Below are positions 48,430 to 58,718 of a stretch of 64,000 bases of DNA, one piece after another. Position 1 is the first letter of the stretch, and each line of letters begins with the position of its first letter. A program made the position numbers and the translations under genes. Below the pieces are notes generated by a model that did no database searches, had not been told where the DNA came from, and saw only the letters and a program-made list of their open reading frames with translations. This stretch comes from an uncultured Bacteroidia bacterium (GTDB lineage: Bacteria; Bacteroidota; Bacteroidia; Bacteroidales; UBA932). Location: contig CADBSV010000039.1 in assembly GCA_902797435.1 (NCBI GenBank), forward strand, positions 1 to 64,000, read 5' to 3'.

Positions 48430-50235
48430 CTATTCGACTATCGAAAAGCTTACCTTGCCGGGGTCGCCCCAGAAATAGAAAACGGATGAGAACTCTCCGC
48501 CGGCTATATTCGGGGTCTCCCTCTGCACGGCTCCGTCTGCGGTAGCCTGGATGCTGCCGTCGGCGCAGCGGAAGCGGAAGCGAAGATACCCTTCGGATAT
48601 TCCGTTTTCGAATGTAACATCCTGTGTTATACGGGTTTTTCCATGAGCTATTGCAAACGTAGCGTCCCTTTCGAAAGCTCCGTCCCAGGTAGGAATCTGG
48701 GAATGGGAGCAGCGCCACTCACCGCCGTCTTCGTAGTCAAGATACCAGAAGCACGGCCCCTGGCGGGTGTAGAACGGGGCGTCAACACGCACGGTGGTTC
48801 CGGCGCGGAAGTTCTTCACCGGAATGGTGAATTCGAAATAGTCACCCGTCCACACCGCATCGAGAGCCACAGAAGAGATGTTGCTGTCCTTTGAATTGGC
48901 AAACGTGCGGTTATACATAAGCCCGTCCACCGGGAACGAAACGGGGACCCATCTCGCAAAAGCCTGCGGCTGGGCAGACTGCCAGAGGGCGTACCCGTTC
49001 CAGTAGCCCTGGGTAGTGCTCGTGTTGTATGCGTACGTAACCGGGAATTCCACCGGGAACCTCACCGGTATGATATCTACTCCGGGGCCGTCGAAACGGA
49101 AGCTTCCCGGCACGTTCTCGTGCCTGGTATCTGCCGTGTAAGCCGACATGTCGGTGATTTCGAGGGGATGTTCGAAGGCTGCGTCCACCGCGGCATTGAC
49201 CAGATCCCAGTTGGCATCGGTGATGGGCGTGCGGCGCCTGACAAATCCAGGCTGATACTCGCTGATCCTGAATTTGACATCTTTCGCCTTGATGCCTGTG
49301 CAAGGCTCGATGATGGTTTTCCAGAAAAGCAATGACGCAGCCACGCGGCTTAGGCCGTAGTCGAGGTGGCAGCCGTCTCCGCGAAGCATGTCGGTGCCGT
49401 CTCCCGGATCGAGGGCGGAGGTGCGCAGATTCTCTATGAGGGCTCCTGTGGAGATAATCTTCCCAAAGGGGAATCCTTCTTCGGGATCCATTACATGCGC
49501 CGCGTTTTCGGAGACGCAGGTTTCGAACTGCCTGACGTGGCTTCCGCCGAAATTATTGGCGCAGATGCTATATGAAGATGCATGACAGTGCGAAAGGAAA
49601 TATACCAGTTCCGCATTGGGATTGGCTTCGAGAATCTTGTCGCACAGGGCGCGGATGGCGTCACGCTCGGTGTCATCCCATTTCCAGCAGTGCGAGTTTC
49701 CGGTGTATTCCTGAATCACCACAATATCGTAGGGAGCGTCCTCCACGGCTTCGCGAAGAGAGTGCGTGAGGTTGAAATTGCCGCGCCAGATATCCTGCCC
49801 GGGCTGCCATGTGGTAATGGAACAGATTGAAGGATTGTCGTAGTTGGCATTGTATCCTACGATATAATAACCGCCGTGATACACCCTGGTGAACTCGATG
49901 TTGCGTACGCCTTCGCCATTGAGCATAAGCGGTAGCAGGTCAGTGGAGTCGAGGGTATGGCTGTTGCCGATAAAGAGGATACGCACCGGGGCGTAGGTGC
50001 CCAGCGGGTCTATCCCGAATGCAAGGCCGCCCTCTTCCTCTCCCGGGTCATCGGGGTTTTCGGGACCCGAAGGATCGTCGGGCCCGGGATTGTCGGGATC
50101 GTCGGGCCCGGGAGTATCCGGAGTGTCGCTTCCCTGTTCCTGCTCCTCGGGTTCACTGCCGGAAGCATCCGGCTTTGCACAGGAGCAGAGACTTATCCCC
50201 AACATACATACGAGGCAGAACAGTATTTTTTTCAT
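48430..50235 (-). CDS. DUF4886 (SGNH-hydrolase-like) lipoprotein
   Basis: 601 residues. Lipoprotein signal (GISLCSC), then an acidic Pro/Asp/Gly linker (about 25-68) that holds the domain away from the membrane. The DUF4886 core follows: ILFIGNSHTLDSTDLLPLML (SGNH nucleophile region GNSHT), IVVIQEYTGNS, and DGCHLDYGLSRVAA, the Asp/His block. A C-terminal beta-sandwich follows from about residue 370. Probably an esterase on a glycan substrate (inference). An alternative start lies 6 bases upstream (50241). One to seven bases separate it from the flanking sialidase-like genes. Confidence 0.85.
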   Translation of the reverse strand: MKKILFCLVCMLGISLCSCAKPDASGSEPEEQEQGSDTPDTPGPDDPDNPGPDDPSGPENPDDPGEEEGGLAFGIDPLGTYAPVRILFIGNSHTLDSTDLLPLMLNGEGVRNIEFTRVYHGGYYIVGYNANYDNPSICSITTWQPGQDIWRGNFNLTHSLREAVEDAPYDIVVIQEYTGNSHCWKWDDTERDAIRALCDKILEANPNAELVYFLSHCHASSYSICANNFGGSHVRQFETCVSENAAHVMDPEEGFPFGKIISTGALIENLRTSALDPGDGTDMLRGDGCHLDYGLSRVAASLLFWKTIIEPCTGIKAKDVKFRISEYQPGFVRRRTPITDANWDLVNAAVDAAFEHPLEITDMSAYTADTRHENVPGSFRFDGPGVDIIPVRFPVEFPVTYAYNTSTTQGYWNGYALWQSAQPQAFARWVPVSFPVDGLMYNRTFANSKDSNISSVALDAVWTGDYFEFTIPVKNFRAGTTVRVDAPFYTRQGPCFWYLDYEDGGEWRCSHSQIPTWDGAFERDATFAIAHGKTRITQDVTFENGISEGYLRFRFRCADGSIQATADGAVQRETPNIAGGEFSSVFYFWGDPGKVSFSIVE

Positions 50236-50242
50236 ATCCATC

Positions 50243-51952
50243 CTATTTTAACACTATTGGTATCCATTTATTCACTTCCGTGGCTCCGATGCCGTCGAAA
50301 GTATCGGTGACATCGCCCTTATAAAGAACGGCATTGAAGTAGAGCCTGCCGTCGGAAGAAACAGGCAGCGAGGTCTTGTCTATTGCAAATTCTGCGATGT
50401 AGCCTTCCTTCCTGGAAGTGTAGGCCGCACCCTTGCAGCCGGGTGAAGGGATTATCCTGGCTTTGCCGGAAACGTCGGCAAAAGCCATGCGTATGCTCCC
50501 CTTGCTGCTGCCGTCGCTGAACATAAGGGTGAGTCCGTCCCCGCTGGAAAGCTCCTCGTCGAGGCATTCCGCCAGCACGTACACCTTCCCCGCATCATGG
50601 GCAAAGCGGAGGCAGCACTGGGCCGGGGTGTCGCTGCCGAGGAAAAGCACCTGCCGGACGCCCTCCCATTCATCGTTCTTGCCGTCCGCCTTGACCGGCA
50701 TGGAAGGAGCTTCCACGCTGCGGTTAAGATGCATCTGGGTGAGCATCAGTTTGCCGCGTTCGACATTGCTGCCACGGTAGAGCCAGGTGGTGACGGCGGC
50801 AAGGGTCGTGGGACCCACTATCTCAAGGCTTCCCCATCTGGAAGTCCTGAAACCGAAGGGGAAGAGCGGTGCTGCGGACGGAATGTCCTCTCCGGTGCTG
50901 CCGCCAAGACGAACCGCAAAATCCCCTGCGAAGCCATAAGAGACGACCGTCTCTCCCGAGGGGAACTGAACCAGATAGGGTCCGGAACCTTCGAAAGCGG
51001 ACTTTACCCTTTTGCTGGGACCGGCCATTTCTCCGGTGAGGGTGACAGGCCAGCGGTAATCCTCCCAGGCAAGGGAAACCGACAATTGATGGTCGGGGGT
51101 TTCCGTTTCAGTTACCGCCATGGCTGTTTCGGTTCCGCGGAGTATCCTTACTACCGGCATCTGGTCGGTGAACACGGTACGGGTGGAATCGGGCTTGAGG
51201 CGGGGAGTTCCTACAGAGCGCTGGGCTGCGACAGCCTTTCCGCGGACCTGCCTTATGGCCTGCTGCTGAAGGGTCCAGGTGTATCCTCCGTCCTTACTGC
51301 GAAGCAGGCTGCAACCAGAAGAATTGGGATCCCAGTCCCAGTCGGAATCAGTGAAGAACACCAGTATCTCGCCGTCCGGAAGCACCATGGGATAGGGCTC
51401 CCAGTCAACCGAAGTGTGAAGCACCTGCTCGGGGCCCCATGTGCGGCCGCCGTCGCTGCTGCGTTTCATGCTCAGGCCGAATTCGCCGAGATGCTTGCCG
51501 TAATGCTTCTGCGAATGGAAGATGCAGAAGCAGAGGATATCCCCGTTTTCAAGCTGCACCGCGTCGGCGGTAGCATATTTATGGTCATCCTCCTCTCCGT
51601 CGCCGTTTTTGAACTTTCCGCCCTCGAAGACACGCTGCCCGCGCGTCCAGTGGATACAGTCGCTGCTCAGCGAGCAGTAGATATGGTAACCATGCTTTAA
51701 GGGCTGGTAGAAAAGGATATACGAGCCGTCGCGAAGCTTTTTTACCCGGCCGTAGTCGAGCATCTGCTGGCCGAGGGTCTCCTCGCCCAGCACCACCGAT
51801 GTACGGTAGTCTTTTTCGAGCGAACTCCTCGAAGCGTCGCATACGGCCGGATCGCCTGCCCGTGCTCCGATTTCCGAAAAGGAATGGATATGGGTCTGCG
51901 CCGAAAGCGTTACGGCACACAGCAGGGAAAGCGGGAACAAAAGACCTTTCAT
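50243..51952 (-). CDS. Exported sialidase-superfamily protein with CBM9-like domain
   Basis: 569 residues, signal peptide (SLLCAVTLSAQ). N-terminal segment THIHSFSEIG resembles the next gene's VHIHGIEELN. Propeller with YGRVKKLRDGSYILFYQ, Asp boxes RSSDGGRTWGPE and RSKDGGYTWTLQ, WEPYPMVLPDGEILVFFTDSD, the TDQMP motif and GPYLVQFPSGETVVSYG. C-terminal domain from about 410 starts VKADGKNDEWEGVRQVLFLGS. Closest paralogue is the adjacent 51957-53639 gene, suggesting tandem duplication. Confidence 0.86.
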   Translation of the reverse strand: MKGLLFPLSLLCAVTLSAQTHIHSFSEIGARAGDPAVCDASRSSLEKDYRTSVVLGEETLGQQMLDYGRVKKLRDGSYILFYQPLKHGYHIYCSLSSDCIHWTRGQRVFEGGKFKNGDGEEDDHKYATADAVQLENGDILCFCIFHSQKHYGKHLGEFGLSMKRSSDGGRTWGPEQVLHTSVDWEPYPMVLPDGEILVFFTDSDWDWDPNSSGCSLLRSKDGGYTWTLQQQAIRQVRGKAVAAQRSVGTPRLKPDSTRTVFTDQMPVVRILRGTETAMAVTETETPDHQLSVSLAWEDYRWPVTLTGEMAGPSKRVKSAFEGSGPYLVQFPSGETVVSYGFAGDFAVRLGGSTGEDIPSAAPLFPFGFRTSRWGSLEIVGPTTLAAVTTWLYRGSNVERGKLMLTQMHLNRSVEAPSMPVKADGKNDEWEGVRQVLFLGSDTPAQCCLRFAHDAGKVYVLAECLDEELSSGDGLTLMFSDGSSKGSIRMAFADVSGKARIIPSPGCKGAAYTSRKEGYIAEFAIDKTSLPVSSDGRLYFNAVLYKGDVTDTFDGIGATEVNKWIPIVLK

Positions 51953-51956
51953 ACGT

Positions 51957-53639
51957 TTATTCTACGATGCGTATAGGCATCCATCTTTCATATTGTTTCT
52001 CTCCGACTTCGGTAAAGGCGTCAACGATTCCCGGCTTGCGGATTTCCGCGTAGAGGAAAACGCGATCCTGAATGAAAGGCAGTTCCGCGCGGGGGATGGC
52101 AAGTTCCGCCACGTACCCGACCCCGTCTTCCCTGATAACGGAAGACAAGACCTCGGAGCCGGCTTTCACGCGGCCGTCGAAGCCGCAGCGGAGGCGGGTC
52201 TCGAAGATGCCGTTTCCATTCTGCCCGTTGCTGAAAAGGAGCCGGATGTTGTCCCTGGGGATAAGGTCTTCGTCGAGGTACTCCACAAGCATGTAGAGAT
52301 ACTGCTCGTCATAGGCGAAACGCATGCTGCATTGCGCCGGTGACTCGCTTCCGAGGAATAGAGCATCGGTGATGGCGCCCCATTCTATGTTGTTGCCGTC
52401 GGGGCGGATATGGGCATACGGGGCATCCACCCTGTGGTTGAGACGCATCTTCCCGAGCATTATCGTACCGCTCCTTTCATCCTGGCTCAGGCTAGGTGCG
52501 GTGGCATAGAGGGTGTGGGAGTCTATGGTCGTCATGCTTCCCCAGAGGCTGTGCCTTCGGCCGAAAGGCTGGAAGGCATAGGCATTCCTGATGCTTATGA
52601 AATCGCTCTTGCCGAGCTTGATGTTGAAGTATTTTCCCTGGAACGAAAGGGCCGTTTCCCCGGAAGGGAAATGCGCCAGGTACGGGCCACCTCCGGAACG
52701 GAAATTGTCGAGCCTGTCGGCAGGTCCTGTCTTGTCTCCGGTAAGGGTTTCCGTCCAGTTGGTGTCGTCCGAAACGAGAGTGATTGTGAAATGGTTGGTG
52801 GAATCCTGCGATTCGACTGCCGCAAGGATGGTGCGCCCGTCGCCAAGAAGCACTGCGGAGGGCATCTGATCCGTCCAGACCTTGCGCGTGCCTGGTTTCC
52901 CGTCGGCCCGTTTTGCCGTAGCCCTGTACTGGCGTATTACCTGACAATGGGTGGTCCAGCTGCGGCCGCGGTCGAGGGACCTCAACATAGTGACGCCCGA
53001 TGAAGCCGGCAGCCAGTCGTGGTCGGAGTCGGTGAAATACACCTGCACTTCTCCGGATGGCAGCTGCATGGCATAGGGTTCCCATGTGATGCTGGTGTAT
53101 ATGTCGGTCACCTCCCCCCAAGTTCTGCCGCCGTCGGTACTGCGCCTCATGCTGAGGCCGTCATCCTGTGGGAAACGTTTGTATCCCTTTACGGCGCGGT
53201 ACGACGCAAATGCCAGGATGTCGCCGTTATCAAGCACAACAGCATCGGCCGTGGAATAGGCCCTCGTATCGGGCTCTCCCCCGGAGTTGATGATTTTTTT
53301 GGCCTCGAAGACCCGCCCGCCTTTCGTCCAGTTGATTCCGTCTTTAGACAGGGCGCAATAGCAGTGCACACCGATTCTGGAACTCTGGTAAAAGAGGATG
53401 TAGGTGCCGTCGGAGAGTTTCTTGATGCGAGGATAATGCAGGTTCCTGTGCCCGAGCTCAGCTTCCCCGAGTTCCACTATGGTGCGGTAGTCCGGTTCGA
53501 GTCTATACCTGTTTTCACGGAGATGGGAATCCACCCCGAAATCGCAGTTGAGTTCTTCTATTCCGTGGATATGGACTTTCTGCCCGGAAAGTGCGATTCC
53601 GGACAGAAGGCAAAGGGCACAGAGGAGGATCTTTCTCAT
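51957..53639 (-). CDS. Exported sialidase-superfamily protein with CBM9-like domain
   Basis: 560 residues, signal peptide (LCLLSGIALSGQ). Start MRKILLCAL overlaps the upstream stop by one base (TAATG), preferred to an in-frame ATG at 53663 inside the upstream gene. Propeller motifs YPRIKKLSDGTYILFYQ, RRSTDGGRTWGEV, WEPYAMQLPSGEVQVYFTDSD, WTDQMPSAVLL and GPYLAHFPSGETALSFQ; CBM9-like domain from about 405 (DGNNIEWGAITDALFLGS). Secreted or periplasmic rather than lipidated, unlike two of its paralogues. Confidence 0.86.
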   Translation of the reverse strand: MRKILLCALCLLSGIALSGQKVHIHGIEELNCDFGVDSHLRENRYRLEPDYRTIVELGEAELGHRNLHYPRIKKLSDGTYILFYQSSRIGVHCYCALSKDGINWTKGGRVFEAKKIINSGGEPDTRAYSTADAVVLDNGDILAFASYRAVKGYKRFPQDDGLSMRRSTDGGRTWGEVTDIYTSITWEPYAMQLPSGEVQVYFTDSDHDWLPASSGVTMLRSLDRGRSWTTHCQVIRQYRATAKRADGKPGTRKVWTDQMPSAVLLGDGRTILAAVESQDSTNHFTITLVSDDTNWTETLTGDKTGPADRLDNFRSGGGPYLAHFPSGETALSFQGKYFNIKLGKSDFISIRNAYAFQPFGRRHSLWGSMTTIDSHTLYATAPSLSQDERSGTIMLGKMRLNHRVDAPYAHIRPDGNNIEWGAITDALFLGSESPAQCSMRFAYDEQYLYMLVEYLDEDLIPRDNIRLLFSNGQNGNGIFETRLRCGFDGRVKAGSEVLSSVIREDGVGYVAELAIPRAELPFIQDRVFLYAEIRKPGIVDAFTEVGEKQYERWMPIRIVE

Positions 53640-55432
53640 TATTTGAGCGTTACGGACATCCATTCAGCCGGATAGTCGCGGCTTTCGCCTTCCATGTCTT
53701 CCAAAATGATGCCCGATTTCACTTTGTGGGCCTTCTTGCATATGCGCCTCAGGTGAACCTTGAGCTTCTCGCCGCGTGAGGGCTTTCCGCCGAGCAGATC
53801 CCAGGGCAGGGACACTTTTGCGCTGTAGCCAAGGTCTGTGTCGGAGGGGTCGTTGAGCGTTCCTTGCAGGGACACTTCCGCTTTTCCGTATTCCCAGACG
53901 AGCGGCTCCCAGGAGAATCCGTCTTCACGGTAAACGGTATAGTCTCCTGCGGCATTTACGGTTATCTTCCAGGTCCCCTTACCTTTGCGCGCAAGGAGTA
54001 TCTGGAGCGCGTCGGAGTTTTCGGGGCTGTAAGAAACTATGCTCTGGGAAAAGACATAAGAAGCGAACTGGAAAGCGTCGGGAGTCCATCCGAAGTCGGC
54101 ATAAGCCTTGGTTCCGGCAGTACCGCCGAGCATCCAGAGACCATCCGGCTTGAAGGCACGGAGATCCTGCATGGCCAGCTCTCCGCGTGAGATGACGCGG
54201 CTGCGATTGACCCAGGCCCTGCGGACAAGCACTTTGCCGCGTTCCTTGCCGTCCTGGTCGCGGTAACGGAGCGTCGCCGTGGCAAGTAGTTCGTTCTCGC
54301 TGAGGCAGTCGATGGAACCCCAGTAGGCACCGGGGACGGGGAATGCTGTGGAAACTACGCCGAAATTGTCGCCGGTCCTGTCGCCCACGGCCGCGAAGAC
54401 CCCATAGGTGCTGCCGTACCTGCCGTTGGTAAGGATTACCATCTCACCGGTAGAGAGTTTGCAGCTGTAGGGCCCGAAAGCCTTGAGTTCCTTGTTGACC
54501 TGCTTCTTTTTGGGATATGCCGGGCCTCCGTTCTCGCGGATGGCGGCTCCGTCCACATGCCAGTTCTCTTCCATGGTGGTGCGGACCACTATCGGGGAGA
54601 TATCATAGACATCTCTCCCGCTCCATGTCTCAAGCGGAACCACTATTCCCTTGCCGTCATCGAGAAGCACTGCCGTAGGCATGCCGTCCATGCCGCGTTC
54701 GTGCCACTTGGTGCGGCTGATAGGTTCAGTATCGGTCCAGAGGGCCATATCCTTCCCCTGCCATGTGAGTCCTCCGTCGAAAGAGCGGATGACCGAAGTG
54801 CAGGCGTAGGAGCCTTGGTTACGGATTTCCTGAGAATCGGTAAGATACATCTGTATCTCGCCCGACGGCAGTTCCAGGAAAGCCGGCTCCCAGCAGCGGC
54901 CGCGGTAAACCTCGCGGGGTTCGCTCCAGGTCTGCCCGCAGTCGTCGCTCACTATCATTTCGATACCGCAGTTCTCGTTGGTATTGGGAAGGTCGTTGTA
55001 TCCGGCCTTGTACCTCCATTGCCAGGCCATGAGGATGCGGCCGGACGAGAGCTGGTAGAAATCGGGGTTCACAAAGACCTTGAGGTCCTCTCCCACGGTG
55101 GATACCGCAGGATGGGAATGGCGCAGAAGCCTTGCAGGGCTCCATGTGCGGCCGCCGTCGGTGCTCTTCTTCAGATAGATGTCCCAGCCGTAATGGTGGT
55201 TTTCGAAGCAGAACAGAAGGCTCCCGTCGGAAATTTTCTTTATCCTCGGATAGTAAAGGTCGGGCTCATCCGTGTATGGAGCACCCGTAACTTCGGTAGA
55301 AGTGAATTCCTCAAAGGATGATTCATCCCATGAGAGCCTGACGTCTCCCTTGTCCAGACCGGCGAAATCTTGTCCGGAGGAGCACGCCGTAAGCGCACTA
55401 AGCGCAATTATGATTCCGATATTCCTTTTCAT
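53639..55432 (-). CDS. Sialidase-superfamily lipoprotein with CBM9-like domain
   Basis: 597 residues with a lipoprotein signal (LSALTAC). Propeller: YYPRIKKISDGSLLFCFEN, KKSTDGGRTWSPA, VSDDCGQTWSEP, RSFDGGLTWQGK (three Asp boxes), WEPAFLELPSGEIQMYLTDS and GPYSCKLSTGEMVILTNG. The most divergent of the four paralogues; in place of TDQMP it has MDGMPTAVLLDDG. C-terminal beta domain to the end. 3 bases after the DUF5107 gene. Confidence 0.85.
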   Translation of the reverse strand: MKRNIGIIIALSALTACSSGQDFAGLDKGDVRLSWDESSFEEFTSTEVTGAPYTDEPDLYYPRIKKISDGSLLFCFENHHYGWDIYLKKSTDGGRTWSPARLLRHSHPAVSTVGEDLKVFVNPDFYQLSSGRILMAWQWRYKAGYNDLPNTNENCGIEMIVSDDCGQTWSEPREVYRGRCWEPAFLELPSGEIQMYLTDSQEIRNQGSYACTSVIRSFDGGLTWQGKDMALWTDTEPISRTKWHERGMDGMPTAVLLDDGKGIVVPLETWSGRDVYDISPIVVRTTMEENWHVDGAAIRENGGPAYPKKKQVNKELKAFGPYSCKLSTGEMVILTNGRYGSTYGVFAAVGDRTGDNFGVVSTAFPVPGAYWGSIDCLSENELLATATLRYRDQDGKERGKVLVRRAWVNRSRVISRGELAMQDLRAFKPDGLWMLGGTAGTKAYADFGWTPDAFQFASYVFSQSIVSYSPENSDALQILLARKGKGTWKITVNAAGDYTVYREDGFSWEPLVWEYGKAEVSLQGTLNDPSDTDLGYSAKVSLPWDLLGGKPSRGEKLKVHLRRICKKAHKVKSGIILEDMEGESRDYPAEWMSVTLK

Positions 55433-55435
55433 GCC

Positions 55436-58400
55436 TTACTTTTTTAGAAGTTCATTTGCCCAGAGATTGTCATAATCGAGGGCGACAACCTTCTTAAGAT
55501 ACCTGCGGGCGCGAAGCTTGTGGCCGAGGCCGAGTTCACCGAGGGCGCGGGTATAGTATGCCGCGGCATTCTTGCCGTCCACGGTGACTCCGGTAGTACC
55601 TTCAGCGCCGTAGAAATTGATGTATTCCTTGATGATGCCGTCCTTGCCTTCCCTTACCATCTTGCGGAGGATTTCCCTCGCCTCAGCCTTGCGGCCGAGT
55701 TTCTTCATAGCCATTGCGGAGTAGTAGCGCCAGTTCTTGCTTCCCTTGAGCTTGTAATCCTGGTTCGCGGAAAGTTCGAAGTACTTGCGGGCGCTGTCCC
55801 TGTCGCCGAGTTTTTCGTATGCAAGGCCGAGCTCGTAGTTGATCTGCGAATCGTGCGTCGCCCGCTCGTCCACAAGGAACACCTGATGGTTCTCCGGATA
55901 GGTGAACGCCTTGTTGTACAGTGCTATCGCTCCTTCAGCATCCCCTTCGCGGAGCTTCTTCATGCCGGCAAGTACGCAGGCGTCAACAAAGTTGTCGTGG
56001 AAGTTCGCCACGCCTTCGCGGGTGGGGAAGTAGCACTTGTCAAGAAGGTCGAGGGCGTAGTCATAATCTCCGCAGAAAGTGCCGAGAACAACCTCCTGGG
56101 CAAGCGGATAGTAACGCTTTACTGCCACGTCATGATGGCTCTTCAGGAGCTCATAACGTTCCCTCACCGGGACGCGGGCCGCCTCGGCGGCCTGGTCGCC
56201 CTCTTCCAGGTAGAGAGGCTGCGGGTTCAGTTCGACAGCCTTGAGATAGCATTTCGCCGCCTCGGCATAGTCCTTTGTATGCAGCCAGTTGCCCCAGCCC
56301 AGATTGCGCCAGGCAAGGTCGTCCTGCGGATTCATCTCCACGCATTTCTCCCATTCGAGCATTGCATTGTCGGGCTGGATGTTATACAGGAGGTTGCCCA
56401 TATAGTAATAGGGCCTCTCGCTGCCGGGACAGGCCGCCTTGGCAGCATTCAGAACATCTATGGTCTCGAGACGGAACGGGGCGCAGTAGCCTACCGGAAG
56501 AGAAAGGCCCTCTGCATAGAGGGAGTCGTCCCCAGTAAGATAGGCGAGCCAGAGCTTGACCGTAGGCCACTGGACGCGGGTGTTGATATCCTTAAGGAGC
56601 GATACCGCCGTATCCTTGAATCCGTTGTGCAGATATAGTATGGCAAGTTCCAGATAGCTCTCGGGCTGCTCCCGCATGAAGCGGCGGAAGCCTTCCGGGG
56701 ACAGAGTCTGGTGAAGCGCCATGGCATTCACCGGGTCCTCGCGGAGCACATCCCTGAAGCAGGCGTCGGCTTCGGCCCTGCGGCCCAGCTTTTTCAGGAT
56801 GCTGCCTTTGAATGTCTTCGCCTGGTAATTGCGCCCGTTGTAGGCGATGGCCTCGTCGAGACGGTCGAGTGCCATCTCCCAGTTCCCCTGCTGGGCGTAG
56901 ATCTGGGCCAGCTGGGTGTTCGCCCCGGAGTTGTACGTATAGTTCCACGTCGCACGGTAGAGAGTATCCAGCGCGGCATCCGTCTTTCCCTGCGCCTTCA
57001 GGACAAGACCGAGGTTGTACATCGCCTCCGCATCCTTCGGACGCGTGTAGTCGTGCGTCTGACGGCGGATGGCGGTGCGAAGGTAACCCGCAGCCTTCTC
57101 ATACTCGCCGCGGAGACGGTACCACACTCCCATCTGAGTGTTCGCACGAGTGTCCCCCGGGTCGCGCCGCAGCACCTCCAGGAAATAATCGGTAGGATCG
57201 ATGAAAGGGTTGTGGAACTGAAGGTTGCGAAGACCTACCAGGAAGCACTCCTCCGTGTTCGCTATATCCGAGGGTTTCTTCGGGCGGTCCACAATCGGAG
57301 GAAGAGGGGATGACGGGTCCTTCACCACTGGGGTATAGGAGAGCATCTTGACGCCGCGGGCATCGAAGAGTTCGAGGGTAAGGTCGGATTCGGCGAGGGC
57401 GGGATCGACTGCCACGGTCTCGACAATCGGACGGGCCGGGTCGATGGAGGAGCTGCGCTCGTGGAGAACCTTGCCGCCGCTGCTCAGGCGAAGGGTAACC
57501 TTGGACATCTTCTCAGTGGCGTTGGCGCCTATGAGCACCTGCCCGGGGGACTTCACCTCCATGTTGATGGCGGCGTGACGGTTGCCCGCCTTTACGCCTT
57601 CCATGTCACGGATGCCGTACCAGTACTGGCTGAAAGTCTTGGTCTCGTAAGGGAAGTTCCAGTTGTAGTCGGGCTGGTTGTCGCTGTAGGCGCCCACCAT
57701 GAGCTCGATGTAGTGGCCGGAGGTGTCGGTGAGGATCTTGGTGTCCCATTCGCTGTTGGGACCCCAGAGCCAGAACTTGCCGCCCTTTATGATGTTATGG
57801 TTGCCGGTGAGCATCGTACCAGCGTGACGGCCGTGGTCGTAACCCGCCACGAAGTCGGCTTTCTGGTCATATACGAACATGGAGTTGGACATGTAGTGGT
57901 TCTTCCACCATGATGCATCGATGCCGTCCTCGTAGAAGTCCATGTTGTTGTACTTCTCATGGGTTACGGGCCAGTGGGCGAACCAGTTCTTGCAGTGGAA
58001 GGTGACGAATTCGGTCTGCTGCGGGAAGATGATCTGGTAGTTCTCGTCCACATGCGTGGAGACATTGGCCCAGAACAGCATGGAGTTGTTGTTCTGGGTG
58101 CCGTTCATCAGGCGTCCGCTCACCTCCATGTAGCTCTTTCCTGGATAGAGGGTCACGCCGATAGCCCACTGCATACGGTGGCGGTACTCGGTCTCCCCTA
58201 CCCACACAGTCTTCGAACCGTCTGCATTCTCCACGATGCGCCAGTCGCACGGGATGTGGCTCGTCTGGCGGTGGTGGTGGAACACGTTCCACTCCACTCC
58301 ACCGGAAATCCAGGCGCCCGTCATGCCGACGTTCGCCGGCTTCACCACGTGGTTGTGGTAGAAGATGTCGTAGCCGTTCGTCTTGTCAACCGCGTACAGA

Positions 58401-58699
58401 AGACGGCCGCCGATCTCCGGAAGGATGCAGAGCTCGATATACTCGTTCTCCATATATATGCAATCGTAGGTGACATCCTCACGGTTGCGGGTCATATTGT
58501 CGTTCAGCGGATAAGGATACACGCTTCTCTTTGCCCTCTGGTAGGACCAGTCCCGCTCGAAGATAGGCGCCTTCTCGGCAGGATCGAGCAGATACGTCGG
58601 CATCGTTATTTTCCCTTCATAGGCCCTCACTCCCTGTGCAAATGAGGGAAGAGAAGAGGCCATCATCAACAAAACAAGCGGTAAGAGTACTTTTTTCAT
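55436..58699 (-). CDS. DUF5107 protein with C-terminal tetratricopeptide repeats
   Basis: 1087 residues, signal peptide (LLMMASSLPSFAQ). Residues about 30-340 form the DUF5107 domain, related to the galactose-mutarotase-like superfamily (PEIGGRLLYAVDKTNGYDIFYHN, GAWISGGVEWNVFHHHRQTSHIP). From about residue 520 to the end there are ten or more TPR-like pairs (e.g. WYRLRGEYEKAAGYLRTAI, GLVLKAQGKTDAALDTLYRA). Such two-part proteins occur in Bacteroidota glycan loci and are suspected glycosidases; catalytic residues are not assigned here. Follows the DUF5689 gene by 19 bases. Confidence 0.87.
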   Translation of the reverse strand: MKKVLLPLVLLMMASSLPSFAQGVRAYEGKITMPTYLLDPAEKAPIFERDWSYQRAKRSVYPYPLNDNMTRNREDVTYDCIYMENEYIELCILPEIGGRLLYAVDKTNGYDIFYHNHVVKPANVGMTGAWISGGVEWNVFHHHRQTSHIPCDWRIVENADGSKTVWVGETEYRHRMQWAIGVTLYPGKSYMEVSGRLMNGTQNNNSMLFWANVSTHVDENYQIIFPQQTEFVTFHCKNWFAHWPVTHEKYNNMDFYEDGIDASWWKNHYMSNSMFVYDQKADFVAGYDHGRHAGTMLTGNHNIIKGGKFWLWGPNSEWDTKILTDTSGHYIELMVGAYSDNQPDYNWNFPYETKTFSQYWYGIRDMEGVKAGNRHAAINMEVKSPGQVLIGANATEKMSKVTLRLSSGGKVLHERSSSIDPARPIVETVAVDPALAESDLTLELFDARGVKMLSYTPVVKDPSSPLPPIVDRPKKPSDIANTEECFLVGLRNLQFHNPFIDPTDYFLEVLRRDPGDTRANTQMGVWYRLRGEYEKAAGYLRTAIRRQTHDYTRPKDAEAMYNLGLVLKAQGKTDAALDTLYRATWNYTYNSGANTQLAQIYAQQGNWEMALDRLDEAIAYNGRNYQAKTFKGSILKKLGRRAEADACFRDVLREDPVNAMALHQTLSPEGFRRFMREQPESYLELAILYLHNGFKDTAVSLLKDINTRVQWPTVKLWLAYLTGDDSLYAEGLSLPVGYCAPFRLETIDVLNAAKAACPGSERPYYYMGNLLYNIQPDNAMLEWEKCVEMNPQDDLAWRNLGWGNWLHTKDYAEAAKCYLKAVELNPQPLYLEEGDQAAEAARVPVRERYELLKSHHDVAVKRYYPLAQEVVLGTFCGDYDYALDLLDKCYFPTREGVANFHDNFVDACVLAGMKKLREGDAEGAIALYNKAFTYPENHQVFLVDERATHDSQINYELGLAYEKLGDRDSARKYFELSANQDYKLKGSKNWRYYSAMAMKKLGRKAEAREILRKMVREGKDGIIKEYINFYGAEGTTGVTVDGKNAAAYYTRALGELGLGHKLRARRYLKKVVALDYDNLWANELLKK

Positions 58700-58718
58700 T
58701 TTTTATATTGATAGTTTA

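Noticed and set aside
46566..55432. Naming the four propeller proteins true sialidases
   Set aside because: Asp boxes show the fold, but I could not assign the full catalytic arginine triad and nucleophilic Tyr/Glu by eye, so only the superfamily is claimed.
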